Notes: a model not told the origin generated them from the sequence alone. A DNA stretch of 31,527 nt from an uncultured Bacilli bacterium (GCA_947632355.1 CANROY010000007.1:1-31527), one strand, 5' to 3'; positions 1 through 7,162 are shown, counted from the stretch's first letter. Numbers and translations are program-made.

Positions 1-86
1 TTTGCTCTTTTTATGGGAACTTATTCATTTACACATTTCTTATTTTATTAAACGGGAACTTGATTTTTAATTCTTCCCTTTTTATG

Positions 87-109
87 AAAAAAATACTCGT
101 TTTCACGAG
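87..109 (-). terminator. Rho-independent terminator in a hairpin cluster
   Basis: Read on the minus strand, a perfect 5-bp stem CTCGT/ACGAG closed by a GAAA loop is followed by TATTTTTTT. It is the best of three stem-loops in the first 150 bases. The others are TCTCAT/ATGAGA at about 125-147 and GGGAA/TTCCC at about 54-78. They lie downstream of the spoVID-ysxE unit and probably end its transcripts after these pass under the small plus-strand gene. No gene could be supported in bases 1-200. Confidence 0.6.
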
Positions 110-202
110 CATTTACTTATAAAATCTCATTTTTTAGTCTCTATGAGAATTTACTTTTTAATTCAACGCTTTTTTATACATTCCTCTATTCAAAAAATTA
201 CA

Positions 203-219
203 TATAATACCATAGGTGA
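203..219 (+). promoter_or_regulatory. -10 box and ribosome site of the 69-aa gene
   Basis: A perfect TATAAT lies at 203-208 and AGGTGA at 214-219, five bases before the ATG at 225. No good -35 box was found. The predicted transcription start falls at or just before the Shine-Dalgarno sequence, so the leader would be very short. Confidence 0.5.
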
Positions 220-224
220 TTTCT

Positions 225-434
225 ATGTTTAATAATGGCCCTTGCCCACCTCCTTGTCACAATAATCGAGGAGGAGGATTTTTTACAATCATTGCCATAT
301 TCGCTATTTGTATTTTGATTTTTTATCAACTCTTGATTACATTAATACTTCCCATTCGTTTTAATATCTTTGTCTTATTCTTAGAAGTATTTATTTTAAT
401 TTTTTTGCTCTATCGCGTAATATGGCCGCACTAA
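225..434 (+). CDS. Small membrane protein with a CPPPC N-terminus
   Basis: Not recognised as a named family. The ATG at 225 is chosen over an upstream in-frame GTG at 216 because AGGTGA sits five bases before it and the GTG falls inside that ribosome site; the product is 69 aa. Near the N-terminus are CPPPC and then a Gly-rich GGGFF stretch. The remaining residues form two long hydrophobic helices, ending in IWPH. The short GGGF-plus-helix layout recalls the tiny YjcZ-type sporulation proteins, but that is only a resemblance. The last 39 bases overlap, tail to tail, the end of the YsxE-like gene on the other strand. A TATAAT and a good ribosome site support it as a real gene. Confidence 0.65.
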   Translation: MFNNGPCPPPCHNNRGGGFFTIIAIFAICILIFYQLLITLILPIRFNIFVLFLEVFILIFLLYRVIWPH

Positions 435-1292
435 TTCTTCGGTGATAAATAAGTAATCTAAGGCTTCGCGAACATTCTTAACGGAATGAAACTCCGTATT
501 CGAAAACTCTATTTTTTTAGGAATTGAAATAATTAGAAAAAAGAGTTTTTTTTCATCTGCACTTAATCCTGTTTTTTCAAAATAACGTTTTAAAACAACA
601 TCAAAATGAATATCAAAATAATTATTACGATAGAACGTAACTAAATCCACAACCGGTGTATCAATACGATAATCTTCCCAACTAATTAAGTAATCTTCAC
701 TCGATTTCACAAAATGGTCTAAACTTACTTTATTATGAATTAACGAAACTCTTTTTTTGGTTTCTTCTCGCACTAAATCATACCACGCATCTAATTCACT
801 ATTGGAAAAGTCTAAAGCCGCAAATAATTTATAACTATTTCTTATAAAAGAATAATGAGAAGGAGACATATATTCCTCTTTTTTTATACTATCATATAAA
901 GTATTATAATAGTTTTGTAAATAGAGGATATTGCCTTTTATCTTATCATAAATTTCTTTAAAGTCATCACTTGTGACAGTTTTATAAAAGGTAGTTTTGT
1001 TATGTAAATTGCTTAAAACATCTACTAAATCTAAAGCTTTTTGTTCAATGGGCATAGAAACTCCTTCTATGTACTCATAAACATTTACATCACTTCTTGA
1101 TTCATCTATTAAATTAGGGAAATTATGAAAATTACGACTATTTAAATACATATATAAATCTTTAATACTTTTGTCTTTTTTTTCCTTTACAACAAAATCT
1201 CCTGAAGAGGTATTAAGGATTAAAGCTTTACCCATAATCGTATAACGATAGGGTTTATAGATTTGTTTTAAAACTTCAATGGATCTATTCAT
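396..1292 (-). CDS. ysxE: YsxE-like spore coat protein, CotS-family pseudokinase
   Basis: 298 aa with the outline of an aminoglycoside-phosphotransferase/CotS fold: an N-lobe with FVVKE (34-38), a hinge YEYIEG (72-77), and a C-lobe ending ISWEDYRIDTPVVDL (203-217), which aligns with the IDW...P..DL motif. The catalytic loop expected as HGDxxxxN reads HNKVSLDHF (186-194), and the IDW aspartate is Ser, so phosphotransfer is unlikely. It overlaps the end of spoVID by 8 bp. In Bacillus subtilis spoVID is followed by ysxE, a coat-associated CotS relative, so context and fold agree. Location on the forespore or coat surface is inferred from the family. The gene name rests on synteny more than on sequence identity. 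Confidence 0.7.
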   Translation of the reverse strand: MNRSIEVLKQIYKPYRYTIMGKALILNTSSGDFVVKEKKDKSIKDLYMYLNSRNFHNFPNLIDESRSDVNVYEYIEGVSMPIEQKALDLVDVLSNLHNKTTFYKTVTSDDFKEIYDKIKGNILYLQNYYNTLYDSIKKEEYMSPSHYSFIRNSYKLFAALDFSNSELDAWYDLVREETKKRVSLIHNKVSLDHFVKSSEDYLISWEDYRIDTPVVDLVTFYRNNYFDIHFDVVLKRYFEKTGLSADEKKLFFLIISIPKKIEFSNTEFHSVKNVREALDYLFITEELVRPYYAIEQKN

Positions 1293-1953
1293 CTTGACAA
1301 GGAATAATGATTTTATCTCCTATTTGAATGTTCTCAATATTATTATATTCTTTTAAAGTTGCTTCATCCGTATTATAAATTGCACATATACTTTCAATAG
1401 AATCATTATTATTGACGATGTGAATATGATAAGTAGCTACTTCACTTTCTTTTTCTTGCATAGCATCTAAAATAATGGCTTCACTATTTTCATCTAATCT
1501 TTCTTCGGTATCTTCTACTTGTTCTTCCTCCGGTTCTTCTACTTCCGGAAATAATTCATTAATCTCTTCCATAACCGATTCACGCAAACTTTCTTTTTCG
1601 GTATCTTCTTCTACTTCTTCTATCTCTTCTTCTTTTTCTTCTGCAGAAACAGAAAATTCAATATTGACTCTTAAAGTAGAATCATCAACAAGTTCATACG
1701 TAAAATCAGTAATTTCAAAATCAATTGACTCCTTTATAATGTTTTCGGTTACTTCTAAAGTAAAAGGCAGTTTATAACTGAATGGTTCTTTATTGACACT
1801 GACTTCGTGTGTTTTATATTCTCCTGTTACAATAAATTGTCCTTCAATTTCAGCGTCCCCTATCGTTAATTCATGTTCTAAAGAAATACTGCATATTTCT
1901 GCTATTTTTGTGTCAAATGCTATATCTTTTGTGTACGGTACTATACTTTTCAT
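1285..1953 (-). CDS. spoVID: Spore coat morphogenetic protein SpoVID-like (SPOCS + LysM)
   Basis: 222 aa in three parts: an N-terminal beta-rich SPOCS/DUF3794-like domain (about 1-105), a very acidic Glu-rich linker (about 105-170), and a C-terminal LysM domain (about 174-218, YHIHIVNNNDSIESI to GDKIIIP). This is the SpoVID architecture. In Bacillus the protein sits on the outer forespore membrane and drives coat encasement. It is much shorter than the Bacillus protein (about 575 aa), mainly because the linker is short. The start ATG has AGAAAGGG before it. The next gene is YsxE-like, as in Bacillus. A sigma-E-like promoter lies directly upstream, fitting the known sigma-E control of spoVID. 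Confidence 0.82.
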   Translation of the reverse strand: MKSIVPYTKDIAFDTKIAEICSISLEHELTIGDAEIEGQFIVTGEYKTHEVSVNKEPFSYKLPFTLEVTENIIKESIDFEITDFTYELVDDSTLRVNIEFSVSAEEKEEEIEEVEEDTEKESLRESVMEEINELFPEVEEPEEEQVEDTEERLDENSEAIILDAMQEKESEVATYHIHIVNNNDSIESICAIYNTDEATLKEYNNIENIQIGDKIIIPCQDE

Positions 1954-1959
1954 ATTATC

Positions 1960-1993
1960 AAACCCTTTCTATCCAACTATATGAAAAGGGTTT
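1960..1993 (-). repeat. Inverted repeat around the spoVID promoter and ribosome site
   Basis: A perfect 9-bp inverted repeat, AAACCCTTT at 1960-1968 and AAAGGGTTT at 1985-1993, flanks a 16-base spacer. In RNA read from upstream, the 3' arm contains the AAAGGG ribosome site of spoVID and would be paired. A transcript started at the sigma-E-like promoter would lack the 5' arm. On the plus strand the repeat is followed by a T-rich run, so it could also act as a plus-strand terminator, although no plus-strand gene ends here. Confidence 0.45.
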
Positions 1994-2004
1994 TTATTTT
2001 ATGC
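1976..2004 (-). promoter_or_regulatory. Sigma-E-like promoter of spoVID-ysxE
   Basis: On the minus strand, GCATAAA at 1998-2004 is followed after 14 bases by CATATAGT at 1976-1983. The Bacillus sigma-E consensus is KMATATT, 14-15 bases, CATAYAMT: the -35 matches 5 of 7 and the -10 7 of 8. The start site would fall about 15-20 bases before the ATG. Confidence 0.5.
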
Positions 2005-2030
2005 ACTTTTTTATAAAATAACAAAATTTT

Positions 2031-3170
2031 TTAACGGAAAAGCATTATACTTAAGAAAGCAATATAAATTACTAAAACAATATAACCATTCATTTCATCG
2101 GTTTTGCTGGATTTTCCATTAATTCCTAAAGCCATTGTAGTTAAGTACCCTCCGATTAATCCTCCAATATGGGCAGCATTATCAATACCTGGTAATGTAA
2201 AACCAATAAAAAGATTTAACAAGATAATCGGAATAATTTGGGCCTTTAAGACATTTCCTAAATATAAGCGATAATGATAGCCAAAATAAAGCATACTTCC
2301 AAGTAAACCAAAAATAGCACCACTTGCTCCTACAGAAATGCTTGTCGTAAATAAACTAGACATTAAACTACCACTAATAGCACTTACTAAATAAATAACT
2401 AAAAACTTCTTTTTCCCAACAAAGTTTTCTAATTGAACACCAATAATACATAAAGAATAAATATTGACAAGTAAATGAATTAAACCAGCATGTAAAAAAG
2501 TTCCCGTAAGAAGTCGCCATATTTCACCACTTTTAATTGCTGTACTACTTACCGCTCCCAATTTATAAAGCGTATACGCATCTAAGTTTCCTCTACCAAA
2601 GACAAAACTAATAAAGAAAACAAAAACACAAAAGGCCATTAAAAAGTAAGTTACCACAATCTTCTTTGGTTTAAACGTTGCTTCATAAATTTGATTGGTT
2701 TTGGCATTCTTTTCATTAATATCTTCTGTTACATTTAAAATTAAATCCAAACCCTCTTCGTTTTTTAATAACTTTTCTTCAATACCAGGGAAATAATTTT
2801 CCATTTTATTTTTTTCTACATCATCCACATTTTTTATAATCACGGATTTAATATGTTTTTCATCTTCTAATTTAACGTTTTCATTAACATCTAAAAAGAT
2901 ATTAAACGTATTCATCGTTAAAGAAACCGTTTTTCTTTTAATTTGACGCATGACATTATGAATCTTAAATAAATCCGTACGAAATTGTTCTTCATTATGA
3001 ATATAATTTGAATTAATACGAACGATTTTATATCGAGCATCACTATTTTCTAACCAAACTTCATCTTTAACACCATTCACAATAATCGGTGTATAGTTTT
3101 CTTCTGTTATAAAATAATGAACCAAACGCATAACGATTTCATCTTTTGGGGTTATTGTTATTGTATTCAT
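2031..3170 (-). CDS. Rhomboid intramembrane serine protease
   Basis: 379 aa. A soluble N-terminal domain (about 1-168) precedes a rhomboid core of about seven membrane helices, the GluP/YqgP-like layout of Firmicutes. The catalytic pair is visible: Ser283 in GASGAIFG (281-288) and His334 in NAAHIGG (331-337). The conserved HLLVN lies at 232-236 and the TGTFLHAG segment at 222-229. Rhomboids cleave transmembrane segments in the membrane, and Bacillus YqgP takes part in membrane protein quality control. The start has AAGGAG upstream, and the gene diverges from the small membrane gene at 3232 across a 61-base AT-rich spacer. It is transcribed toward spoVID. The substrate is not deducible. Confidence 0.92.
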   Translation of the reverse strand: MNTITITPKDEIVMRLVHYFITEENYTPIIVNGVKDEVWLENSDARYKIVRINSNYIHNEEQFRTDLFKIHNVMRQIKRKTVSLTMNTFNIFLDVNENVKLEDEKHIKSVIIKNVDDVEKNKMENYFPGIEEKLLKNEEGLDLILNVTEDINEKNAKTNQIYEATFKPKKIVVTYFLMAFCVFVFFISFVFGRGNLDAYTLYKLGAVSSTAIKSGEIWRLLTGTFLHAGLIHLLVNIYSLCIIGVQLENFVGKKKFLVIYLVSAISGSLMSSLFTTSISVGASGAIFGLLGSMLYFGYHYRLYLGNVLKAQIIPIILLNLFIGFTLPGIDNAAHIGGLIGGYLTTMALGINGKSSKTDEMNGYIVLVIYIAFLSIMLFR

Positions 3171-3231
3171 ATTTCTGACTCCTTAAGTATATATTTTAGT
3201 ATATTTTAAGTATTTAGTAAAGAGGTGAAAA

Positions 3232-3564
3232 ATGCAAAATCTACTTTTAACTATTGGTTTTATTATGACCCAATTTCTTTTACTGATTCCCATTCGTCAA
3301 ATCATTCTTTTTGATAAAATAGACAATGATTTTTTGTTTATTTATCTTAGTAATTTGCTACTACTCTTTGCATTTTTCTATACTTTTCTTTTTAAAAATG
3401 ATTTGTTTTTAAGTTTTTTTATGTCTTTATTTCTAATGATTTTTTCTTACCTTTTGACTTATCATATTAAAAATTTATTTGGAAAATACAATTTCTTTAG
3501 TTTACCGTACTTCTTCTTATGTGTATATACATTTTCAAAAATTCTAATTCTATCCTTATTCTAA
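3232..3564 (+). CDS. Small polytopic membrane protein of unknown function
   Basis: 110 aa, nearly all hydrophobic, with about four helices (roughly 4-26, 33-53, 58-78 and 88-109) rich in Phe and Leu. No recognisable motif or family. The start is supported by AGAGGTGA a few bases upstream. It diverges from the rhomboid gene. Its last 9 bases overlap the end of rluD on the opposite strand, leaving no room for a terminator before rluD sequence begins. It could be a real but fast-evolving membrane protein. The open frame is long for AT-rich DNA, and the ribosome site makes it credible. Confidence 0.6.
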   Translation: MQNLLLTIGFIMTQFLLLIPIRQIILFDKIDNDFLFIYLSNLLLLFAFFYTFLFKNDLFLSFFMSLFLMIFSYLLTYHIKNLFGKYNFFSLPYFFLCVYTFSKILILSLF

Positions 3565-4440
3565 GGTATCCAAATACTCTTGAAAATAGGCAGGTAGTGC
3601 ACTATCAAAAAACATTTTTTCTTTGGTAATTGGATGAGTAAACGTAATGGTTTTGGAATGCAAGAATTGACCTACCCCCGGTATTACTTGATGGTTATAG
3701 ACAGGGTCATTAAACACCGGATAGCCAATATAATGCATATGGACTCTTATTTGATGGGTTCTTCCTGTTTCCAAGTTTAGACTTACGAGCGTATGATTTT
3801 TAAAACGCTTTAATACCTTTACATAGGTGATGGCTTCTTTTGAGTTTTCTCCCGTAACCGCCATTCTTTTTCGATTTTTCACATCTCTTCCAATTGGTGC
3901 ATCAATCTTCGCTTCATTATGGGGAAACACTCCACTTAAAAGGGCAACATACTCTCTTTTTACAGCGTGGACTTTAAAGTCTTCGGCAAGTATTTCGTGT
4001 GCTTTGTTACTTTTGGCAACAAGCATTAAACCTGATGTATCTTTATCCAATCGATGTACAATTCCAGGACGAACCTCACCATTTACATCACTTAAGCTTG
4101 ATGTGTAATACAAAAGCCCACTTGCAAGGGTTCCTTCTCTATTGCCACTACCGGGATGCACAACAACACCCGTTGGTTTATTAATAACTAAAATATCCTT
4201 ATCTTCATAGACAATATCTAAAGGCATCTCTTTAGGAGTTAAAGTTGTTTCTTTTTCATAATGTTTTACAACTTCTATTTCATCTTCTAAATGGGTAAGA
4301 TAGCTTGGTTTTACTTGATGCTCATTTACCAAAATATCTCCTTCTTCTAACATTTTTGAAAGTATACTTCTTGAATATTCTAATTGCTCACTTAGATATT
4401 TATCAATACGTATTCCTTCTTTATCTGCTACTATTTTCAT
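3556..4440 (-). CDS. rluD: 23S rRNA pseudouridine synthase, RluD family
   Basis: 294 aa. An N-terminal S4 RNA-binding domain (about 10-60, RIDKYLSEQLEYSRS) precedes the RluA/RluD catalytic domain. The signature HRLDKDTSG is at 129-137, with Asp132 the expected nucleophile. Later conserved blocks are GRTHQIRVH (about 226-234) and YPVFND. RluD makes pseudouridines in helix 69 of 23S rRNA; the Bacillus homologue of this context is YlyB. Its start lies inside the end of lspA (20-base overlap), the same lspA-rluD pair as in Bacillus, indicating coupled translation. No pyrR follows. The specific RluA-subfamily target is inferred from synteny. Confidence 0.93.
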   Translation of the reverse strand: MKIVADKEGIRIDKYLSEQLEYSRSILSKMLEEGDILVNEHQVKPSYLTHLEDEIEVVKHYEKETTLTPKEMPLDIVYEDKDILVINKPTGVVVHPGSGNREGTLASGLLYYTSSLSDVNGEVRPGIVHRLDKDTSGLMLVAKSNKAHEILAEDFKVHAVKREYVALLSGVFPHNEAKIDAPIGRDVKNRKRMAVTGENSKEAITYVKVLKRFKNHTLVSLNLETGRTHQIRVHMHYIGYPVFNDPVYNHQVIPGVGQFLHSKTITFTHPITKEKMFFDSALPAYFQEYLDTLE

Positions 4441-4891
4441 CTTTGTCTTCTCCTTTTATAATGGCCAAAATTAATAAAAATACACCGATTACAATAAATG
4501 TATCTGCAAAATTAAAAATCGGATATTGGTAATTCCAAAATCGAAATGATAAAAAATCTCTTACATACCCTAAAAATACACGATCAATTAAGTTTCCTAC
4601 AATACCACCTAAAATAAGGCCAAAAGCAAGTGTGTTTCGTTTGTTACGTTTAAAATTATACATATAACGATACAAAATAAAGATGGCAAATAAAGAAACA
4701 AATATTAAAAAATCAACTTTATTATTGAAAAGATTCCACGCTGCTCCATAGTTTTGAATAAACGTAATCGAAAAGAAATTTTTAAGAATTGGAACGCTTT
4801 CATTGAGCGTTAAAAAAATACCAACAAGAATTTTTGTTAGTTGGTCTATCAATAAAGAAAGAACAGCAATAATAAATATTTTTCGATTCAT
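4421..4891 (-). CDS. lspA: Lipoprotein signal peptidase II
   Basis: 156 aa, the usual length, with four membrane helices. The catalytic aspartates sit in the two family motifs: Asp103 in GGIVGNLIDR (95-104) and Asp130 in FNFADTFI (126-133). Conserved NYGAAW is at 47-52. The enzyme cleaves the signal peptide of lipid-modified prolipoproteins in the cytoplasmic membrane. The AAAGG ribosome site is five bases before the ATG, and an extended -10 promoter lies just upstream, so lspA-rluD may form its own unit apart from ylmC. The C-terminal tail is short and charged. Confidence 0.96.
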   Translation of the reverse strand: MNRKIFIIAVLSLLIDQLTKILVGIFLTLNESVPILKNFFSITFIQNYGAAWNLFNNKVDFLIFVSLFAIFILYRYMYNFKRNKRNTLAFGLILGGIVGNLIDRVFLGYVRDFLSFRFWNYQYPIFNFADTFIVIGVFLLILAIIKGEDKDENSSR

Positions 4892-4914
4892 AAAAACCTT
4901 TTCTTTCTTCGTTT

Positions 4915-4944
4915 ATTATAACAAATCTCCTCTTTAAATTTCAA
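4915..4944 (-). promoter_or_regulatory. Sigma-A promoter of lspA-rluD
   Basis: TTGAAA at 4939-4944, 18 bases, then TATAAT at 4915-4920 preceded by TGT (extended -10). The -35 box lies within the last codons of ylmC, which stops at 4934. Confidence 0.65.
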
Positions 4945-5155
4945 CTAGTATGACATCTTCCCCTATTTTTTTTATTTGATTCATTTGAACATTTACTTCT
5001 CCACTATTATTAAAAAATTTAAAAAATCTTCTTGGTTCTACTACAAAATAATGAATACTTCCTGTGGCATCCAATTCAATATCCACAATACGACCTAATT
5101 TTCTTCCATCCACAAGACTCACAACATCTTTTACTTGTAAATCCGAAACACGCAT
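4934..5155 (-). CDS. ylmC: YlmC/YmxH family PRC-barrel protein
   Basis: 73 aa, a single PRC-barrel. The N-terminus MRVSDLQVKDVVSLVDGRKL and the following GRIVDIELD match the YlmC/YmxH family, small proteins often labelled sporulation proteins, whose molecular role is unclear. Such barrels usually mediate protein or RNA contacts. In Bacillus ylmC lies near sigG, and here sigG is about 1.2 kb upstream on the same strand. AAGGTGG lies just before the start. It is followed at once by the lspA promoter. Confidence 0.85.
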   Translation of the reverse strand: MRVSDLQVKDVVSLVDGRKLGRIVDIELDATGSIHYFVVEPRRFFKFFNNSGEVNVQMNQIKKIGEDVILVEI

Positions 5156-5191
5156 GTAACCACCTTACTTTATTGTATTAAAAAGTTTAAA

Positions 5192-5218
5192 AAAAAGAAC
5201 TTTTATAAAATTCTTTTT
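5192..5218 (-). terminator. Rho-independent terminator after the HAD gene
   Basis: On the minus strand an 8-bp stem AAAAAGAA/TTCTTTTT with an 11-base loop runs into further T residues. The stop codon of the HAD phosphatase lies in the loop. It would end the dut-HAD transcript before ylmC. Confidence 0.55.
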
Positions 5219-5835
5219 AATTCCTTGATATTTTCTATTATATAATCTGCTTCATCATTTTTATTGTCTGCTAAAAGAATGGTATGAATCCCTAAAGATT
5301 TAGGGACTTTACTATCAAGAATGGGATGGTCTCCTACTAGAACGCATTCATATGGCAAATGATTTTTACACGCCATTAAATAAGATTCTTTATAAGGTTT
5401 AATGCATTGTTCTCCATAATATTCACTAAAATAAGAATTAATTCCCATCGCTTTTAGTCTATTGCGTTGTGATTCTTCAAAATAATTCGAAAGAAGTACT
5501 AATTCGTATTTTTGGCTTAAATAATCTAAAGTTTCTTTTTCTACCTCACATTTTATAGGAATCGTATCTTTTAAATAATGAAAGAATAGTGTTAAAAATT
5601 TTTCATCTAAAGGAATATGTAAAGAATGACTAAAAAATTCTATATAGTCTTCTTTTTTATAACTTTTATACTTTTTTTCATAATTAGAAATCGCCTCTAA
5701 AAAATGATTTACATTTTCATCACTATAAATAGATAAATCAGTTAATGTTTTTTGAATGGCTTCTAAAAAATGAACATTACATATTAATGTATTATCAATA
5801 TCAAATATAATTCTTTTTATCTTAGACGTATTCAT
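5203..5835 (-). CDS. HAD-superfamily hydrolase, subfamily IA type
   Basis: 210 aa with all four HAD motifs: DIDNT (12-16; nucleophile Asp12, acid/base Asp14), LSN (115-117), Lys146 in IKPYKES, and GDHPILDS (168-175; Asp169 and Asp174 for magnesium). The helical insert after motif I fits a C1 cap of the YjjG or phosphoglycolate-phosphatase type. The substrate is probably a small phosphorylated metabolite or nucleotide; proximity to dut hints at nucleotide house-cleaning, which is inference only. It starts two bases after the dut stop and is almost certainly co-transcribed with it. A hairpin terminator follows. Confidence 0.88.
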   Translation of the reverse strand: MNTSKIKRIIFDIDNTLICNVHFLEAIQKTLTDLSIYSDENVNHFLEAISNYEKKYKSYKKEDYIEFFSHSLHIPLDEKFLTLFFHYLKDTIPIKCEVEKETLDYLSQKYELVLLSNYFEESQRNRLKAMGINSYFSEYYGEQCIKPYKESYLMACKNHLPYECVLVGDHPILDSKVPKSLGIHTILLADNKNDEADYIIENIKELKRIL

Positions 5836-5837
5836 TT

Positions 5838-6284
5838 TTATTTCGTTCCTGTTGAACCAAATCCTCCACTACCACGCGTTGTTTCTTCTAATTCGTCAAC
5901 TAAATTAAACTCGGCTTTTAAATAAGGAGCAATAATAAATTGGGCAATTCTTTCATTTGGTTCAATACTTTGTACTTCTTCACTATGATTGTGTAGGGCA
6001 ACCATTACTTCTCCACGATAATCAGAGTCAACCACCCCAACTTTATTGGCTGGTGCTAAATGTCTTTTGCTAGCAAGACCACTTCTTGCATAGATAAATC
6101 CGGCATACCCAGAAGGTATTTCAAAAGAAAGTCCTGTTGGTACTAACTTTGTTTCATGGGGATTAAAACTTAAAGTTTCTTCTATACAAGCGTAAAGGTC
6201 TGCTCCTGCTGCATATTCGGTTCCATACGTTGGAAGTTGTGCACTTTCATTTACTTTTTTTACATTTACTTTTTCACAATTCAT
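5838..6284 (-). CDS. dut: dUTP diphosphatase
   Basis: 148 aa, a trimeric-type dUTPase with its five motifs in order: AGADLYA (26-32), ARSGLASK (66-73), NKVGVVDSDYRGE (80-92), NERIAQ (110-115) and RGSGGFGSTG (137-146). Asp86 in motif III is the expected catalytic residue. It hydrolyses dUTP to dUMP and pyrophosphate, keeping uracil out of DNA and feeding thymidylate synthesis. It has its own extended -10 promoter between sigG and its start, and a GTGAGGTAG ribosome site. The downstream HAD gene follows after two bases. Confidence 0.96.
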   Translation of the reverse strand: MNCEKVNVKKVNESAQLPTYGTEYAAGADLYACIEETLSFNPHETKLVPTGLSFEIPSGYAGFIYARSGLASKRHLAPANKVGVVDSDYRGEVMVALHNHSEEVQSIEPNERIAQFIIAPYLKAEFNLVDELEETTRGSGGFGSTGTK

Positions 6285-6309
6285 TTAAAACTACCTCACT
6301 TCTACATTC

Positions 6310-6318
6310 ATTATACCA
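6310..6318 (-). promoter_or_regulatory. Extended -10 promoter of dut
   Basis: TGG followed by TATAAT on the minus strand (-10 at 6310-6315), with no good -35, which is common for extended -10 promoters. It lies 25 bases before the dut ATG and just after the sigG stop. Confidence 0.6.
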
Positions 6319-6325
6319 AAAAAAT

Positions 6326-7102
6326 TTATTTTATTAAACGTTTTACGTTACTTATAGCATTTTTTTCGATACGAGATACTTGGGCTTGTGAAATACCTAA
6401 AGACTCCGCTATTTCCATTTGGGTTTTACCAATAATAAAACGGGAGATTAAAACGTTTCTTTCTCTTTCCTTTATTTTATGTAAAGCCTTTCGTAAAGAG
6501 ATTAACATATCTTTATCTTGATTACTTTCCCTTTTATCTGCAATTTGGTCTTGTAAGTATATGGTATCTCCGCCATCGTTATAAATCGGTTCAAAAATAC
6601 TCATTGGTTCTCTTTGCGATTCTAAAGCAAAATGAATTTGATACTCATCAATTTCTAAATCTTTCGCAATCTGCGTATTCGTTGGTTCTACACCATAGGT
6701 TTTGACATAATCTTCTTTGTACTTAATAATTTGATACGCCATATCTTTAATACTTCTACTTACACGTATCGGCGTATTGTCACGAATGTATCTTTTCACT
6801 TCCCCAATAATTAAAGGACAAGCATACGTAGATAGTTTTAAACCATAAGACAAATCAAAATTATCTATAGCTTTCGTAAGACCAATTACACCGACTTGAA
6901 ATAAATCATCCATATTATATTTTTCTTTATTAAAACGTTTTAAAATACTTAAAACTAATTTTAAATTTCCTAAAATTAATTCTTCTTTGGCACTTTTATC
7001 TCCTGCTTGATACTTTTTAAACAATTCATTCATTTCACTTTGTTTTAAAACTTTAATATTGTTCGTATTTAAATTGGTAATATCTACTTTATATTTGCTC
7101 AT
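6326..7102 (-). CDS. sigG: Sporulation sigma factor SigG
   Basis: 258 aa, a group 3 sigma-70 factor with regions 2 (about 35-115), 3 and 4 (about 205-255). Hallmarks of forespore sigma-G are visible: the N-terminal LKQSEMNELF, NLKLVLSILKRFN, DDLFQVGVIGLTKAIDNFDLS, the DNTPIRVSRS block, and above all SIFEPIYNDGGD before region 3. The C-terminal helix-turn-helix reads GKTQMEIAESLGISQAQVSR. Sigma-G directs late forespore genes. AGGAG lies 8 bases upstream of the ATG. It sits after rpe and before dut, with ylmC, lspA and rluD further on, as in the Bacillus sigG region. Sigma-F is the only close alternative, and the FEPIYNDGGD block favours sigma-G. Confidence 0.92.
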   Translation of the reverse strand: MSKYKVDITNLNTNNIKVLKQSEMNELFKKYQAGDKSAKEELILGNLKLVLSILKRFNKEKYNMDDLFQVGVIGLTKAIDNFDLSYGLKLSTYACPLIIGEVKRYIRDNTPIRVSRSIKDMAYQIIKYKEDYVKTYGVEPTNTQIAKDLEIDEYQIHFALESQREPMSIFEPIYNDGGDTIYLQDQIADKRESNQDKDMLISLRKALHKIKERERNVLISRFIIGKTQMEIAESLGISQAQVSRIEKNAISNVKRLIK

Positions 7103-7162
7103 ATAAAAACTCCTTTCATAGTTGTTTTGCTAGAAAAAGAGTTTTTTTATTCAATTTTTAAA

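Noticed and set aside
1475..1777. Plus-strand 100-aa Ser-rich frame inside spoVID
   Set aside because: It is the antisense image of the Glu-rich linker (GAA read as TTC/TCT); there is no ribosome site, and the minus frame has clear domains.
4305..4532. Plus-strand 75-aa frame across the lspA-rluD junction
   Set aside because: Antisense to two well-supported overlapping genes, with hydrophobicity explained by the complement of lspA; no ribosome site.
7148..7153. TGAATA upstream of sigG as a sigma-F/G -35 box
   Set aside because: No CATnnTA-like -10 is found 16-18 bases downstream; a lone 6-mer in AT-rich DNA is not evidence.
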